Positions 8,149 to 16,019 of a DNA stretch of 64,000 nucleotides are shown here, piece after piece (the first letter of the stretch is position 1; the number at the start of each line of letters is the position of its first letter). The DNA comes from Enterococcus saigonensis. GTDB taxonomy: Bacteria > Bacillota > Bacilli > Lactobacillales > Enterococcaceae. Made by a program: the position numbers and the translations under genes. Where the stretch lies: positions 1,849,001 through 1,913,000 of the forward strand of contig NZ_AP022822.1 of assembly GCF_011397115.1 (NCBI RefSeq). Reading direction: 5' to 3'. The notes under the pieces were generated by a model. That model worked only from the letters and a program-made list of their open reading frames with translations. It searched no databases and was not told the origin of the DNA.

Positions 8149-8378
8149 CTATCGCTATGAAAAGCTGTGCCGATTTGTAAAATCCGACATCTAGATAAGC
8201 TTTATATACTTGGTCTATTCGCTAGCAATAAGACAGAATTTTGACAAATTGCTCTTCAGGTTTCTCAACAGTTTGACTTATTGCCGCTGTAGTTGGTGCA
8301 TGAAGCCAGACAAAAATAATCTTCTACCAAACAACTTATTCACGTGAAACTTGCATACATTTCCAAAGAACCAAAAAA

Positions 8379-8406
8379 AGACCACAGACAAAACTGTCTG
8401 TGGTCT
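8379..8406 (-). terminator. Intrinsic terminator of the glycolytic operon (after eno)
   Basis: Perfect 12 bp inverted repeat (AGACCACAGACA) with a 4 nt loop, followed by T7 in the minus direction, 14 nt past the eno stop. The 230 nt between the MFS stop and this hairpin hold no gene I can support. Confidence 0.9.
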
Positions 8407-8420
8407 AAAAAAAGCGATGA

Positions 8421-9725
8421 TTATTTATTTTTCAAGTTGTAGAATGCGTTAACGCCTTTGTATTCTGCAACTTCGCCCAATTGGTCTTCGATACGTAACA
8501 ATTGGTTGTATTTTGCGATACGGTCTGTACGTGAAAGAGAACCAGTTTTGATTTGGCCAGCGTTAGTTGCAACAGCGATATCAGAGATTGTTGAATCTTC
8601 TGTTTCACCAGAACGGTGAGAAACAACTGCTGTGTAACCAGCTTCTTTAGCCATTTCAATAGCGTTAAATGTTTCTGTTAATGTACCGATTTGGTTAACT
8701 TTGATAAGGATTGAGTTACCAACGTTACGTTCGATACCTTCAGATAATTTTTCAGTGTTTGTAACGAACAAGTCGTCACCAACTAATTGAACTTTGTCGC
8801 CTAGTTCAGCTGTTAATTTTTCCCAACCATCCCAGTCGTTTTCGTCCATACCATCTTCAATAGTGATGATAAATGGATATTTTTCAACTAATTCTTTCAA
8901 GTAAGCTACTTGTTCTTCAGAAGTGCGTTTTGCTCCGCCTTCACCTTCGAATTTAGCGTAGTCATAGACGCCATTTTCATAGAATTCAGAAGCAGCACAG
9001 TCAAAACCTAAACGTACATCTTCGCCGATTTTGTAGCCAGCTTTTTCAACTGCTTTAACAATTGTTTCAACAGCATCTTCTGTACCTTCAAAACGAGGTG
9101 CAAAACCACCTTCGTCACCGACTGAAGTTTCTAAACCGCGTTCAGATAAGATAGATTTCAATGCGTGGAATACTTCAGCACCCATACGCAAGCCTTCTTT
9201 AAAAGTAGGCGCACCTACAGGCAAGATCATGAATTCTTGGAATGCGATTGGCGCATCTGAGTGAGAACCACCATTGATAATGTTCATCATAGGAGTTGGC
9301 AACACTTTAGTATTGAAACCGCCTAAGTAGTGGTATAAAGGTACTTCCAAGTAATCGGCAGCTGCGCGAGCTACAGCGATTGAAACGCCTAAAATTGCGT
9401 TGGCACCTAATTTACCTTTATTAGGAGTTCCGTCTAATTCGATCATTGCTTTATCGATTGCCATTTGGTCACGAACATCGTAGCCAATAATAGCTTCAGC
9501 AATAATGTTGTTTACGTTGTCTACGGCTTTTTGAACGCCTTTGCCGCCATAACGAGATTTGTCGCCATCGCGTAATTCAACGGCTTCGTATTCACCTGTT
9601 GAAGCGCCTGAAGGAACCATACCGCGACCAAAAGCACCTGATTCTGTGTATACTTCTACTTCGATTGTTGGGTTACCACGTGAATCAAGGACTTCGCGTG
9701 CGTAAACATCAGTAATAATTGACAT
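8421..9725 (-). CDS. eno: Enolase
   Basis: 434 residues, the usual length for bacterial enolase. It interconverts 2-phosphoglycerate and phosphoenolpyruvate in the cytoplasm, with Mg2+. The N-terminal domain begins ITDVYAREVLDSRGNPT. The flexible loop SGASTGEYEA near 41-50, the general acid/base region GDEGGFAP near 207, Mg ligands in GFDCAASEF (about 245) and EDGMDENDWDGW (about 292), and the signature LIKVNQIGTLTET near 340 are all intact. It is the last gene of the cggR-gap-pgk-tpiA-eno operon and is separated from tpiA by 117 nt that contain a small hairpin. Confidence 0.98.
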   Translation of the reverse strand: MSIITDVYAREVLDSRGNPTIEVEVYTESGAFGRGMVPSGASTGEYEAVELRDGDKSRYGGKGVQKAVDNVNNIIAEAIIGYDVRDQMAIDKAMIELDGTPNKGKLGANAILGVSIAVARAAADYLEVPLYHYLGGFNTKVLPTPMMNIINGGSHSDAPIAFQEFMILPVGAPTFKEGLRMGAEVFHALKSILSERGLETSVGDEGGFAPRFEGTEDAVETIVKAVEKAGYKIGEDVRLGFDCAASEFYENGVYDYAKFEGEGGAKRTSEEQVAYLKELVEKYPFIITIEDGMDENDWDGWEKLTAELGDKVQLVGDDLFVTNTEKLSEGIERNVGNSILIKVNQIGTLTETFNAIEMAKEAGYTAVVSHRSGETEDSTISDIAVATNAGQIKTGSLSRTDRIAKYNQLLRIEDQLGEVAEYKGVNAFYNLKNK

Positions 9726-9756
9726 GTTTGTCTCTCTCCTTTGATTTGTATTTCAA

Positions 9757-9772
9757 AAGGGTTAAAACCCTT
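9757..9772 (-). other. Small hairpin between tpiA and eno
   Basis: Perfect 7 bp inverted repeat (AAGGGTT/AACCCTT, 2 nt loop), about 32 nt upstream of the eno start and followed by TTTTG on the minus strand. It could be a weak attenuator or an mRNA processing or stabilising structure within the operon. Confidence 0.4.
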
Positions 9773-9842
9773 CATCCACAATTTTAGTTAATTTTATGCA
9801 TTTCTGCAAATTAAAACTCATGTTTTTAATGTTGTTATTAGA

Positions 9843-10598
9843 TTATTTAACGGCATCTAATAAGGCTAAGAATGAATCAGCTTGTAAGCTTGCGCCACCG
9901 ACTAAAGCGCCGTCAACGTTTTCTTTTGCCATGTATTCAGCAATATTTTCAGGTTTAACTGAACCACCGTATTGGATACGTACTTTATCAGCAACTTCTG
10001 AACCGTATAATTTAGCAACAGTTTGACGTACAACGCCACAAATTTCGTCTGCAATGTTAGCGTCAGCAGATTTACCAGTACCAATTGCCCAAATTGGTTC
10101 ATACGCAATCACCATGCTTGAAACTTGTTCAGCAGACAAGTCTGCTAAATCAGCAGTGATTTGACCTTCGATCCATTCAGCAGTTTTACCTGCTTCATAG
10201 GTTTCTAAAGATTCACCACAGCATAGGATTGGTGTCATGCCATTTGCAAAAATTGCTTTGGCTTTTTTGTTGATTTCTTCGTCTGTTTCATGGAAATATT
10301 CACGACGTTCTGAGTGACCAATGATCACATATGGTACACCTAAAGCTGCTAAGGCAGCAGGTGAAGTTTCACCCGTGAAAGCACCGGCATTTTCCCAATA
10401 ACAGTTTTGGGCTGCTAATTGTACATCTGAATCTTTTAATTTGCAGTTTAATGGTGCTAAGTCCAATGCTGGCGCACCGATAACAGAATCTACCACGTCT
10501 TTTGACGGAACATTGTCTTTAACAGCTAAAGCAAATTCTTTAGCTTCGGCAACTGTTTTATTCATTTTCCAGTTACCCGCGATAATTGGTTTACGCAT
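9843..10598 (-). CDS. tpiA: Triosephosphate isomerase
   Basis: 251 residues from the ATG at 10598, which has AGAGGAG 8-9 nt upstream. The reading frame extends further upstream to 10643, but the family N-terminus MRKPIIAGNWKMN starts at this ATG. Catalytic residues are all visible: Lys in GNWKMN (about 12), electrophilic His in IIGHSERR (about 95), catalytic Glu in VIAYEPIWAIGTGKSA (about 167), then the phosphate loop YGGSV and GALVGGAS. It interconverts dihydroxyacetone phosphate and glyceraldehyde 3-phosphate. It lies 78 nt downstream of pgk in the glycolytic operon. Confidence 0.98.
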   Translation of the reverse strand: MRKPIIAGNWKMNKTVAEAKEFALAVKDNVPSKDVVDSVIGAPALDLAPLNCKLKDSDVQLAAQNCYWENAGAFTGETSPAALAALGVPYVIIGHSERREYFHETDEEINKKAKAIFANGMTPILCCGESLETYEAGKTAEWIEGQITADLADLSAEQVSSMVIAYEPIWAIGTGKSADANIADEICGVVRQTVAKLYGSEVADKVRIQYGGSVKPENIAEYMAKENVDGALVGGASLQADSFLALLDAVK

Positions 10599-10676
10599 TT
10601 TGTGCAACTCCTCTTTTAAAATAAATAGCAGAAATAGTTTCAAAAATTGGCTTTTTAAAACTATTGCAATAGTAAA

Positions 10677-11867
10677 TTATTTGTCGTTAATAGCAGCTAA
10701 ACCTGGTAATGTTTTACCTTCTAATAATTCTAGAGAAGCGCCACCACCAGTTGAAATGTGTGTGAATTTATCAGCAAAACCTAATTGTTCAGCTGCTGCT
10801 GCAGAGTCACCACCACCGATGATTGTTGTTGCATCTTCAAGGTTAGCAATTGCTTCACAAACACCAATAGTACCATTAGCAAAGTTAGACATTTCAAACA
10901 CACCCATAGGTCCGTTCCAAACAACTGTTTTTGCACCAGCTAATGTTTCAGCAAATAACGCAATCGACGCAGGGCCGATGTCTAAAGCCATAACATCGCC
11001 TTCAATTTCGCCTTCAATTGTTTGTGTTGGTACGTCATTTGAAAATTCTGCTGCACAAATATTGTCAATTGGTAAAACTAATTTATCGCCAGCTTTTTCA
11101 ATTAAGCTTTTTGCTAAATCAATTTTATCTGTTTCAACTAATGATTTCCCAATTTTCATACCTTTTGCTGCGTAGAAAGTATACGTCATCCCACCGCCAA
11201 TTAAAATCTTGTCTGCTTTTGGAATTAAGTTTTCAATTACGCCAATTTTATCTGAAACTTTAGCGCCACCTAGGATAGCGATCATTGGACGTTTAGGATT
11301 TTCAACAGCTTCGCCGATGAATTTAATTTCTTTTTCCATTAAGAAACCGGCAACAGTTGGAATACCAGTTGAAGCAATCCCAACATTAGAAGCGTGTGCG
11401 CGGTGGGCAGTACCAAACGCATCGTTGACAAAAACATCGCCTAAAGATGCCCAGTATTTACCTAATTCAGCATCATTGCCGCTTTCTTTTTTACCATCAA
11501 CATCTTCAAAACGTGTGTTTTCAAATACTAAAACGTCACCGTCTTGCATATTTGCAATTGCATCTTCTAATTCTTTACCTCGTGTTTCAGGTACAAAAGT
11601 TACATCTTTACCTAATAATTCACCTAAGCGTTTTGCTACAGGAGCTAAAGATTTACCTTCTTTATCTTCTTGTGTTTTAACGCGGCCTAAGTGAGAAAAT
11701 AAAATAGCTTTGCCACCGTTGTCGATTACGTATTTGATAGTTGGTAAAGCAGCTTTGATACGCGTATCGTCGCCAATAACTCCGTCTTTTAACGGAACAT
11801 TGAAGTCAACACGAACTAAAACTTTTTTATCTTTTAATTGAATGTCTTCGATTGTTTTTTTAGCCAT
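10677..11867 (-). CDS. pgk: Phosphoglycerate kinase
   Basis: 396 residues, typical length. The N-terminal substrate domain has VLVRVDFNVPLKDG near 17-30 and the basic FSHLGR near 58. The C-terminal nucleotide domain has AILGGAKVSDKIGV near 195 and GGGDSAAAAEQLG near 350. It makes ATP from 1,3-bisphosphoglycerate. The gene follows gap after about 100 nt that contain a terminator-like hairpin, so part of the gap transcripts probably stop before reaching it. Confidence 0.98.
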   Translation of the reverse strand: MAKKTIEDIQLKDKKVLVRVDFNVPLKDGVIGDDTRIKAALPTIKYVIDNGGKAILFSHLGRVKTQEDKEGKSLAPVAKRLGELLGKDVTFVPETRGKELEDAIANMQDGDVLVFENTRFEDVDGKKESGNDAELGKYWASLGDVFVNDAFGTAHRAHASNVGIASTGIPTVAGFLMEKEIKFIGEAVENPKRPMIAILGGAKVSDKIGVIENLIPKADKILIGGGMTYTFYAAKGMKIGKSLVETDKIDLAKSLIEKAGDKLVLPIDNICAAEFSNDVPTQTIEGEIEGDVMALDIGPASIALFAETLAGAKTVVWNGPMGVFEMSNFANGTIGVCEAIANLEDATTIIGGGDSAAAAEQLGFADKFTHISTGGGASLELLEGKTLPGLAAINDK

Positions 11868-11900
11868 CTTTAAGTTTGCCTCCTAAATTTATTTCATAAA

Positions 11901-11937
11901 AAAAGCGGAGAAGCGCGTCGCTTCCCCGCTTTAAAAG
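11901..11937 (-). terminator. Intra-operon attenuator between gap and pgk
   Basis: GC-rich hairpin in the minus direction: AAAGCGGGGAAGCG pairs with CGCTTCTCCGCTTT across an ACG loop, with one or two mismatches, and is followed by T7. Its place inside the operon suggests partial termination, giving more gap than pgk transcript. Confidence 0.75.
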
Positions 11938-11968
11938 TACTACATTAGATTACGCAAGAGCGCAGATC

Positions 11969-12970
11969 TTATAATTTAGCGAAGTATTCTAAAGTACGAA
12001 CTAATTGAGCAGTGTAAGACATTTCATTGTCGTACCAAGCAACAGTTTTCACTAATTGTTTGCCACCAACAGATAATACTTTAGTTTGAGTTTCGTCGAA
12101 TAATGAACCATAAGTCATACCAACGATATCTGAAGATACGATTTCATCAGTGTTGTAACCGTAAGATTCGTTAGAAGCTTCTTTCATAGCTGCATTTACT
12201 TCGTCAGCAGTAACTTCTTTGTCAAGAACAGTTACTAATTCAGTTAATGAACCAGTTGCGATTGGCACACGTTGAGCAGCGCCGTCTAATTTACCGTTCA
12301 ATTCTGGGATTACTAAACCAATAGCTTTAGCAGCACCAGTTGTATTAGGAACAATGTTTTCAGCAGCAGCACGAGCACGACGGAAGTCGCCTTTAGGGTG
12401 TGGTCCATCAAGAGTCATTTGGTCACCTGTGTAAGCATGGATAGTTGTCATTAAGCCTTCAACAATACCAAATTTGTCATTTAAAGTTTTAGCCATAGGA
12501 GCTAAACAGTTAGTTGTACAAGATGCACCTGAAATAACTGATTCTTTACCAGTTAATGTTTCATGGTTTACGTTGTAAACGATTGTTGGTACGTCGTTTC
12601 CACCAGGAGCTGTAATAATTACGCGTTTAGCGCCACCTTTTAAGTGTAATTCAGCTTTTTCTTTAGAAGTGAAGAAACCAGTTGATTCCAACACGATATC
12701 TACGCCTAGGTCGCCCCAAGGTAATTCTTCAGGGTTACGGTTAGATAAAACTTTTACTTCTTTACCGTTTACTGTGAAAGAACCTTCGTTTACTTCAACT
12801 GTTCCGTTGAAACGTCCTTGAGTAGTGTCATATTTTAACAAGTGAGCTAACATTTTTGCGTCTGTTAAGTCGTTGATTGCAACTACTTCGATTCCTTCTA
12901 CATCTTGGATACGACGGAATGCTAAGCGTCCGATACGTCCAAAACCATTGATACCTACTTTAACTGTCAT
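11969..12970 (-). CDS. gap: Glyceraldehyde-3-phosphate dehydrogenase (NAD-dependent, glycolytic)
   Basis: 333 residues. The Rossmann motif is VGINGFGRIGRLAFRR at the N-terminus. The catalytic Cys is in SGASCTTNCLAP near 150 and the active-site His is in TTIHAYTGDQ near 178. AVNDLTDAKMLAHLLKYD-type sequence near 30-47 favours NAD specificity and the glycolytic GapA class. It is the first enzyme gene after the regulator cggR (38 nt gap), with a good ribosome binding site (AGGAGG) before its ATG. Confidence 0.98.
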   Translation of the reverse strand: MTVKVGINGFGRIGRLAFRRIQDVEGIEVVAINDLTDAKMLAHLLKYDTTQGRFNGTVEVNEGSFTVNGKEVKVLSNRNPEELPWGDLGVDIVLESTGFFTSKEKAELHLKGGAKRVIITAPGGNDVPTIVYNVNHETLTGKESVISGASCTTNCLAPMAKTLNDKFGIVEGLMTTIHAYTGDQMTLDGPHPKGDFRRARAAAENIVPNTTGAAKAIGLVIPELNGKLDGAAQRVPIATGSLTELVTVLDKEVTADEVNAAMKEASNESYGYNTDEIVSSDIVGMTYGSLFDETQTKVLSVGGKQLVKTVAWYDNEMSYTAQLVRTLEYFAKL

Positions 12971-13007
12971 TAAAGATTTCCTCCTTATGAAAATCAGGTT
13001 TTTTATT

Positions 13008-14045
13008 TTAAAGGGTCTCCCCTTTTAAAATCTCATTAGCAGCAGCTTCATCAGTGAGAAGCCACGTTTGTTTTGGTGCATTTTGCATGTAAGCATTGAT
13101 TGCTTTGGCTTTACTTTTGCCTCCAGCAACAGCCAAGATAAGTGGCACTGTTTGTAAATTCTTTAATTGCAAACCAATTCGTGGCACTTTATATACCACT
13201 TTCCCCGCTTCATCAAAGAAATAACCAAATGATTCCGCGACTGCGTTGGCTTGTTTTAACATCAATATTTCTTTTTCACTCATCTTACGTCTAGCAGCCA
13301 TATGCAATGCTCGTCCAATACTATGGATAACACAATTGGCTTGGCTTATCAAGTTTAAGACTTCAAGGATTGAGGGCTCTTTCATCAATGAACGATACGT
13401 ATCAGAACTCAATTGTTCTGGGACATATAATGCCCGATGTTCCCCATTAGACCTCATAGCCATCATAGCAGAAACTGAGTTAGCTTGTACAGTCAAAGCC
13501 TCCCCAATACCACCTCTAGCTGGTACAAAAAGGTTATGTCGTTCATTACTTTCAAGGTTGGTCAAACATTCAGCAACTTGGGCCATAGTTGTCCCACCCA
13601 TTACCGCAATAATATTCTTGCCTTCAGGTAAAAGCACATCCAAAGATTCATTTAGACTTTCGCCAAAATTTTTCACGACTTTTTCTTGACGGTCACTATC
13701 ACCAGCAGAAATTATACAGCGCGCAATACCAAAATGCTTAGCTAATTGTTTTTCCAACTGATGCATCCCAAAAAGTTGATCCATGACTTTTCCTAAATCA
13801 GTGAAAACTTTTTCACCTGTTTTAGTTAAGCTCATGCCGCTTTTCGTAACATCAATCAAAGCTAATCGCTTCAATAATTCTGTTTCAGTTCGTAGCACCC
13901 GTTCAGTCATGTTTAAACTATCTGCTAAATTACGGCGACCAATAGGCTGCATCCAGTAGATGTTACGCAATATTTTGTAGCGTTCTTGCAAAACATGTAG
14001 GATATCAGGAGCAACTGCTTCAATCAATTTTAAGTCATCAAGCAT
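13008..14045 (-). CDS. cggR: Central glycolytic genes regulator CggR (SorC/DeoR family)
   Basis: 345 residues. The N-terminal winged helix (about 20-85) has IGRRNLADSLNMTERVLRTETELLKRLALIDV. The C-terminal sugar-phosphate-binding domain (about 90-340) includes AVMGGTTMAQVAECL, of the SorC type, which in Bacillus binds fructose-1,6-bisphosphate. It heads the operon of gap, pgk, tpiA and eno, and should repress it when glycolytic flux is low. A matching operator lies at 14070-14105 between the promoter and this gene, as in B. subtilis. Confidence 0.95.
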   Translation of the reverse strand: MLDDLKLIEAVAPDILHVLQERYKILRNIYWMQPIGRRNLADSLNMTERVLRTETELLKRLALIDVTKSGMSLTKTGEKVFTDLGKVMDQLFGMHQLEKQLAKHFGIARCIISAGDSDRQEKVVKNFGESLNESLDVLLPEGKNIIAVMGGTTMAQVAECLTNLESNERHNLFVPARGGIGEALTVQANSVSAMMAMRSNGEHRALYVPEQLSSDTYRSLMKEPSILEVLNLISQANCVIHSIGRALHMAARRKMSEKEILMLKQANAVAESFGYFFDEAGKVVYKVPRIGLQLKNLQTVPLILAVAGGKSKAKAINAYMQNAPKQTWLLTDEAAANEILKGETL

Positions 14046-14069
14046 GATTACTCTCCTTTTTTACAGATG

Positions 14070-14105
14070 GACACATTACGTCCACCTTAGACCTATTTCG
14101 ACCCA
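14070..14105 (-). promoter_or_regulatory. CggR operator
   Basis: On the minus strand TGGGTC-N6-GGTC-N4-GTGGAC-N6-TGTC. This has exactly the spacing (6, 4, 6) of the two tandem half-operators of the known Bacillus CggR site (CGGGAC-N6-TGTC-N4-CGGGAC-N6-TGTC) with divergent bases. It starts about 45 nt downstream of the promoter, so CggR would act as a transcriptional roadblock. Confidence 0.8.
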
Positions 14106-14157
14106 TCAAGCCTAAAAAAATTTACTGCAAGTCAAATTACTTAACCTTACGGAGCTA

Positions 14158-14186
14158 ATACTACCATTTTCGTAACCTTTGTGCAA
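14158..14186 (-). promoter_or_regulatory. Promoter of the cggR glycolytic operon
   Basis: TTGCAC, 17 nt spacer, TAGTAT on the minus strand, upstream of the CggR operator. This leaves an untranslated leader of about 105 nt before cggR. Confidence 0.75.
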
Positions 14187-14244
14187 CTAAAAAGCACAAG
14201 AAAAAAACATCAAAAAATAGTTACTTTTTTTAATCGTTTTAATG

Positions 14245-14261
14245 CTTGCTAGAATAGCAAG
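14245..14261. other. Inverted repeat upstream of the cggR promoter
   Basis: Perfect CTTGCTA-N3-TAGCAAG palindrome, about 60 nt upstream of the -35 element. No T-run follows on either strand, so it is more likely a protein site than a terminator. The rest of 14190-14399 holds no gene I can support. Confidence 0.35.
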
Positions 14262-14399
14262 TGATAAATCACACAAAGCTTCAACGTTCCTCTCATTTTT
14301 TTATTAGAGCACAAAAAAGAATAATCATTTCAGAAATATTCAATTCCACAGAAAATAATGTTAAAATAACTCCAGTAGCTTTATAACGAAAATTTTATA

Positions 14400-14429
14400 A
14401 AAAAAAGACATCTTCCTAGCTAGAAGATG
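14400..14429 (-). terminator. Terminator of the tRNA-Arg gene
   Basis: Stem CATCTTC/GAAGATG with a 7 nt loop, followed by T7 in the minus direction, about 7 nt after the mature 3' end of the tRNA. Confidence 0.8.
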
Positions 14430-14435
14430 CCATAA

Positions 14436-14507
14436 CGCGCTCTAAGGGAATCGAACCCCTGTCTCAAGAACCGGAATCTTACGTGATATCCACTACACTA
14501 AGAGCGC
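14436..14507 (-). tRNA. tRNA-Arg (anticodon CCG)
   Basis: Seventy-two nt fold into a complete cloverleaf. The acceptor GCGCTCT/AGAGCGC has 7 perfect pairs, the D-arm is GTGT...ATCAC, and the anticodon stem TAAGA/TCTTG holds the loop TTCCGGT, so the anticodon is CCG (14472-14474 on the complementary strand). The T-arm AGGGG-TTCGATT-CCCTT is intact and the discriminator base is G. CCA is not encoded. It reads the rare arginine codon CGG. It has its own promoter (14520-14548) and terminator. Confidence 0.95.
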
Positions 14508-14519
14508 CGAACATATGTT

Positions 14520-14548
14520 AGTTTAGCTAATAATTAGAATAAAATCAA
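14520..14548 (-). promoter_or_regulatory. Promoter of tRNA-Arg
   Basis: TTGATT, 17 nt spacer, TAAACT on the minus strand, placing the start of transcription a few nt upstream of the mature tRNA. It overlaps the upstream region of the divergent rpoN gene. Confidence 0.65.
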
Positions 14549-14559
14549 GAGGAAAATAC

Positions 14560-15882
14560 ATGAAATTTCAACAAAGTTTTTCACAAAAGCAAAAACAATC
14601 GCAAAAGCTTGCTATGACACAGTCATTACAACAATCCATTCAGGTTTTACAATTTTCAATTGATGAATTAGCAGAATTTGTCGAAACCCAAGCAATGGAA
14701 AATCCATTAATAGAAGTTTCTGAAGCCAATTATGCTGTAACCTACTCTAAACCACGTTCCTCCAGTGGCGAAGAATTAAATTATCTGAGTCAAATTCCAG
14801 ATAATCGCATTTCCTTATTTGAATATCTCATTGATCAAGTCCACTTGAACTATCGTGATACTTTTTTACGTGACATCGTTTTATTTTTATTAGAATACGT
14901 TGATTTAAACGGCTTTTTAACCATTGATTTAGATGAAGTTAGCACCAAAATGAAAGCTACCAAAATACAGGTTTTGGATGCCTTAACCCTAGTTCAACAA
15001 CTCGATCCCGCCGGTGTAGGTGCCCGTAATCTCCAAGAATGCCTAATGTTACAAACCGAACGAGATGATTCGGCACCAAATTTAGCTTATCTTATCCTAG
15101 AGGAACATTTCGAAGCGCTGGTAAATCGCAAATGGCCTGACTTAGCCAAAAATTTAAATATTCCGGTTAGTGAAGTACAAGAAGTATTCGATTATATTCA
15201 GACCCTCACCCCAACTCCTGGAGCGAGTTTTGGCACCACCGATGGCCTCTATATTATTCCTGATTTAACCGTCAAAATAAGTGATACTGGGAAAATTAAA
15301 ATTACCAGTAATCGTCGCGGTATGCCAGAAATGCACTTTCAGCAAAGCTACTTTGACGAGATGGCAAAAAAAGCTGATGCAGAAACGCAGAAATATCTAA
15401 ATGAGAAAAAACAAGATTTTGACTCCCTAAAAAAAATGGTACAACAACGTGGTGATACCATTTTACGGGTGGGTCAAGCGATTATTGCTCACCAACAAGA
15501 ATTCTTTTTAAATGAAAATCGTCCGATTAAACCTTTAATCTTAAAAGACATCGCTGAAGAATTGGACATTCATGAATCAACTGTTAGCCGAGCCGTTAAT
15601 GGAAAATATTTGGAAACAGATTTTGGCATTTTTGAATTGAAGCACTTCTTCAGTCAAAAAATTGGTATTCAAAATGAAAGTGGTGAAGATTTATCTACTG
15701 ATAACGTTAAGGTACGTCTGAAAGATCTGGTCGACAACGAGGATAAAGGTAAACCGCTCTCCGATCAAAAATTAGTTGATTTACTAAAAGCAGAAGGAAT
15801 TGACATTTCGCGCCGAACAGTAGCAAAATACCGTGATGCATTGAAAATTCCTAGTTCAAGTAAGCGCAAACGTTTCGATTAG
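14560..15882 (+). CDS. rpoN: RNA polymerase sigma-54 factor
   Basis: 440 residues. Region I is glutamine-rich, as in other sigma-54 proteins (QQSFSQKQKQSQKLAMTQSL, then QSIQVLQFSIDEL; activator-responsive). The core-binding domain spans about 90-270. The DNA-binding domain has a helix-turn-helix around DIAEELDIHESTVSRAVNGKY (about 325-345), and the C-terminal RpoN box reads SRRTVAKYRDALKIPSS, one residue from the canonical ARRTVAKYR. AGAGGAAA precedes the ATG. In enterococci and relatives sigma-54 serves mainly PTS operons driven by LevR-type activators; none lies in this window. Confidence 0.97.
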   Translation: MKFQQSFSQKQKQSQKLAMTQSLQQSIQVLQFSIDELAEFVETQAMENPLIEVSEANYAVTYSKPRSSSGEELNYLSQIPDNRISLFEYLIDQVHLNYRDTFLRDIVLFLLEYVDLNGFLTIDLDEVSTKMKATKIQVLDALTLVQQLDPAGVGARNLQECLMLQTERDDSAPNLAYLILEEHFEALVNRKWPDLAKNLNIPVSEVQEVFDYIQTLTPTPGASFGTTDGLYIIPDLTVKISDTGKIKITSNRRGMPEMHFQQSYFDEMAKKADAETQKYLNEKKQDFDSLKKMVQQRGDTILRVGQAIIAHQQEFFLNENRPIKPLILKDIAEELDIHESTVSRAVNGKYLETDFGIFELKHFFSQKIGIQNESGEDLSTDNVKVRLKDLVDNEDKGKPLSDQKLVDLLKAEGIDISRRTVAKYRDALKIPSSSKRKRFD

Positions 15883-15949
15883 GTTATAAAAAAACAAGTA
15901 AAAATGCGATGATATAATTAGACACATCCACATTGAAAGCTCTTATCCT

Positions 15950-16000
15950 AATCAAATGCGCCGCCACTAGACTTAAAGTCTAGTGGCGGCGCATTTGATT
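15950..16000. terminator. Long perfect inverted repeat, shared terminator between rpoN and gtfA
   Basis: Two 24 nt arms (15950-15973 and 15977-16000) are perfectly complementary and separated by only 3 nt. The core is GC-rich (ATGCGCCGCCACTAGACT) in an AT-rich setting. It lies between convergent genes, 20 nt from the gtfA stop, and has a broken T-run on the plus side (ATTATATTTAGTTTTTT). It most likely ends both transcripts, but it is longer and more GC-rich than the other terminators here. Confidence 0.75.
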
Positions 16001-16019
16001 ATATTTAGTTTTTTCTACT

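Noticed and set aside
8149..8378. Possible gene remnant between the MFS gene and the eno terminator
   Set aside because: Short minus-strand frames there lack starts, conflict with each other and do not resemble a known family.
10441..11694. Long plus-strand frames opposite tpiA and pgk
   Set aside because: They are complementary-strand shadows of highly codon-biased glycolytic genes and lack start signals.
13246..13689. 147-codon plus-strand frame opposite cggR
   Set aside because: Shadow of cggR with no ribosome binding site.
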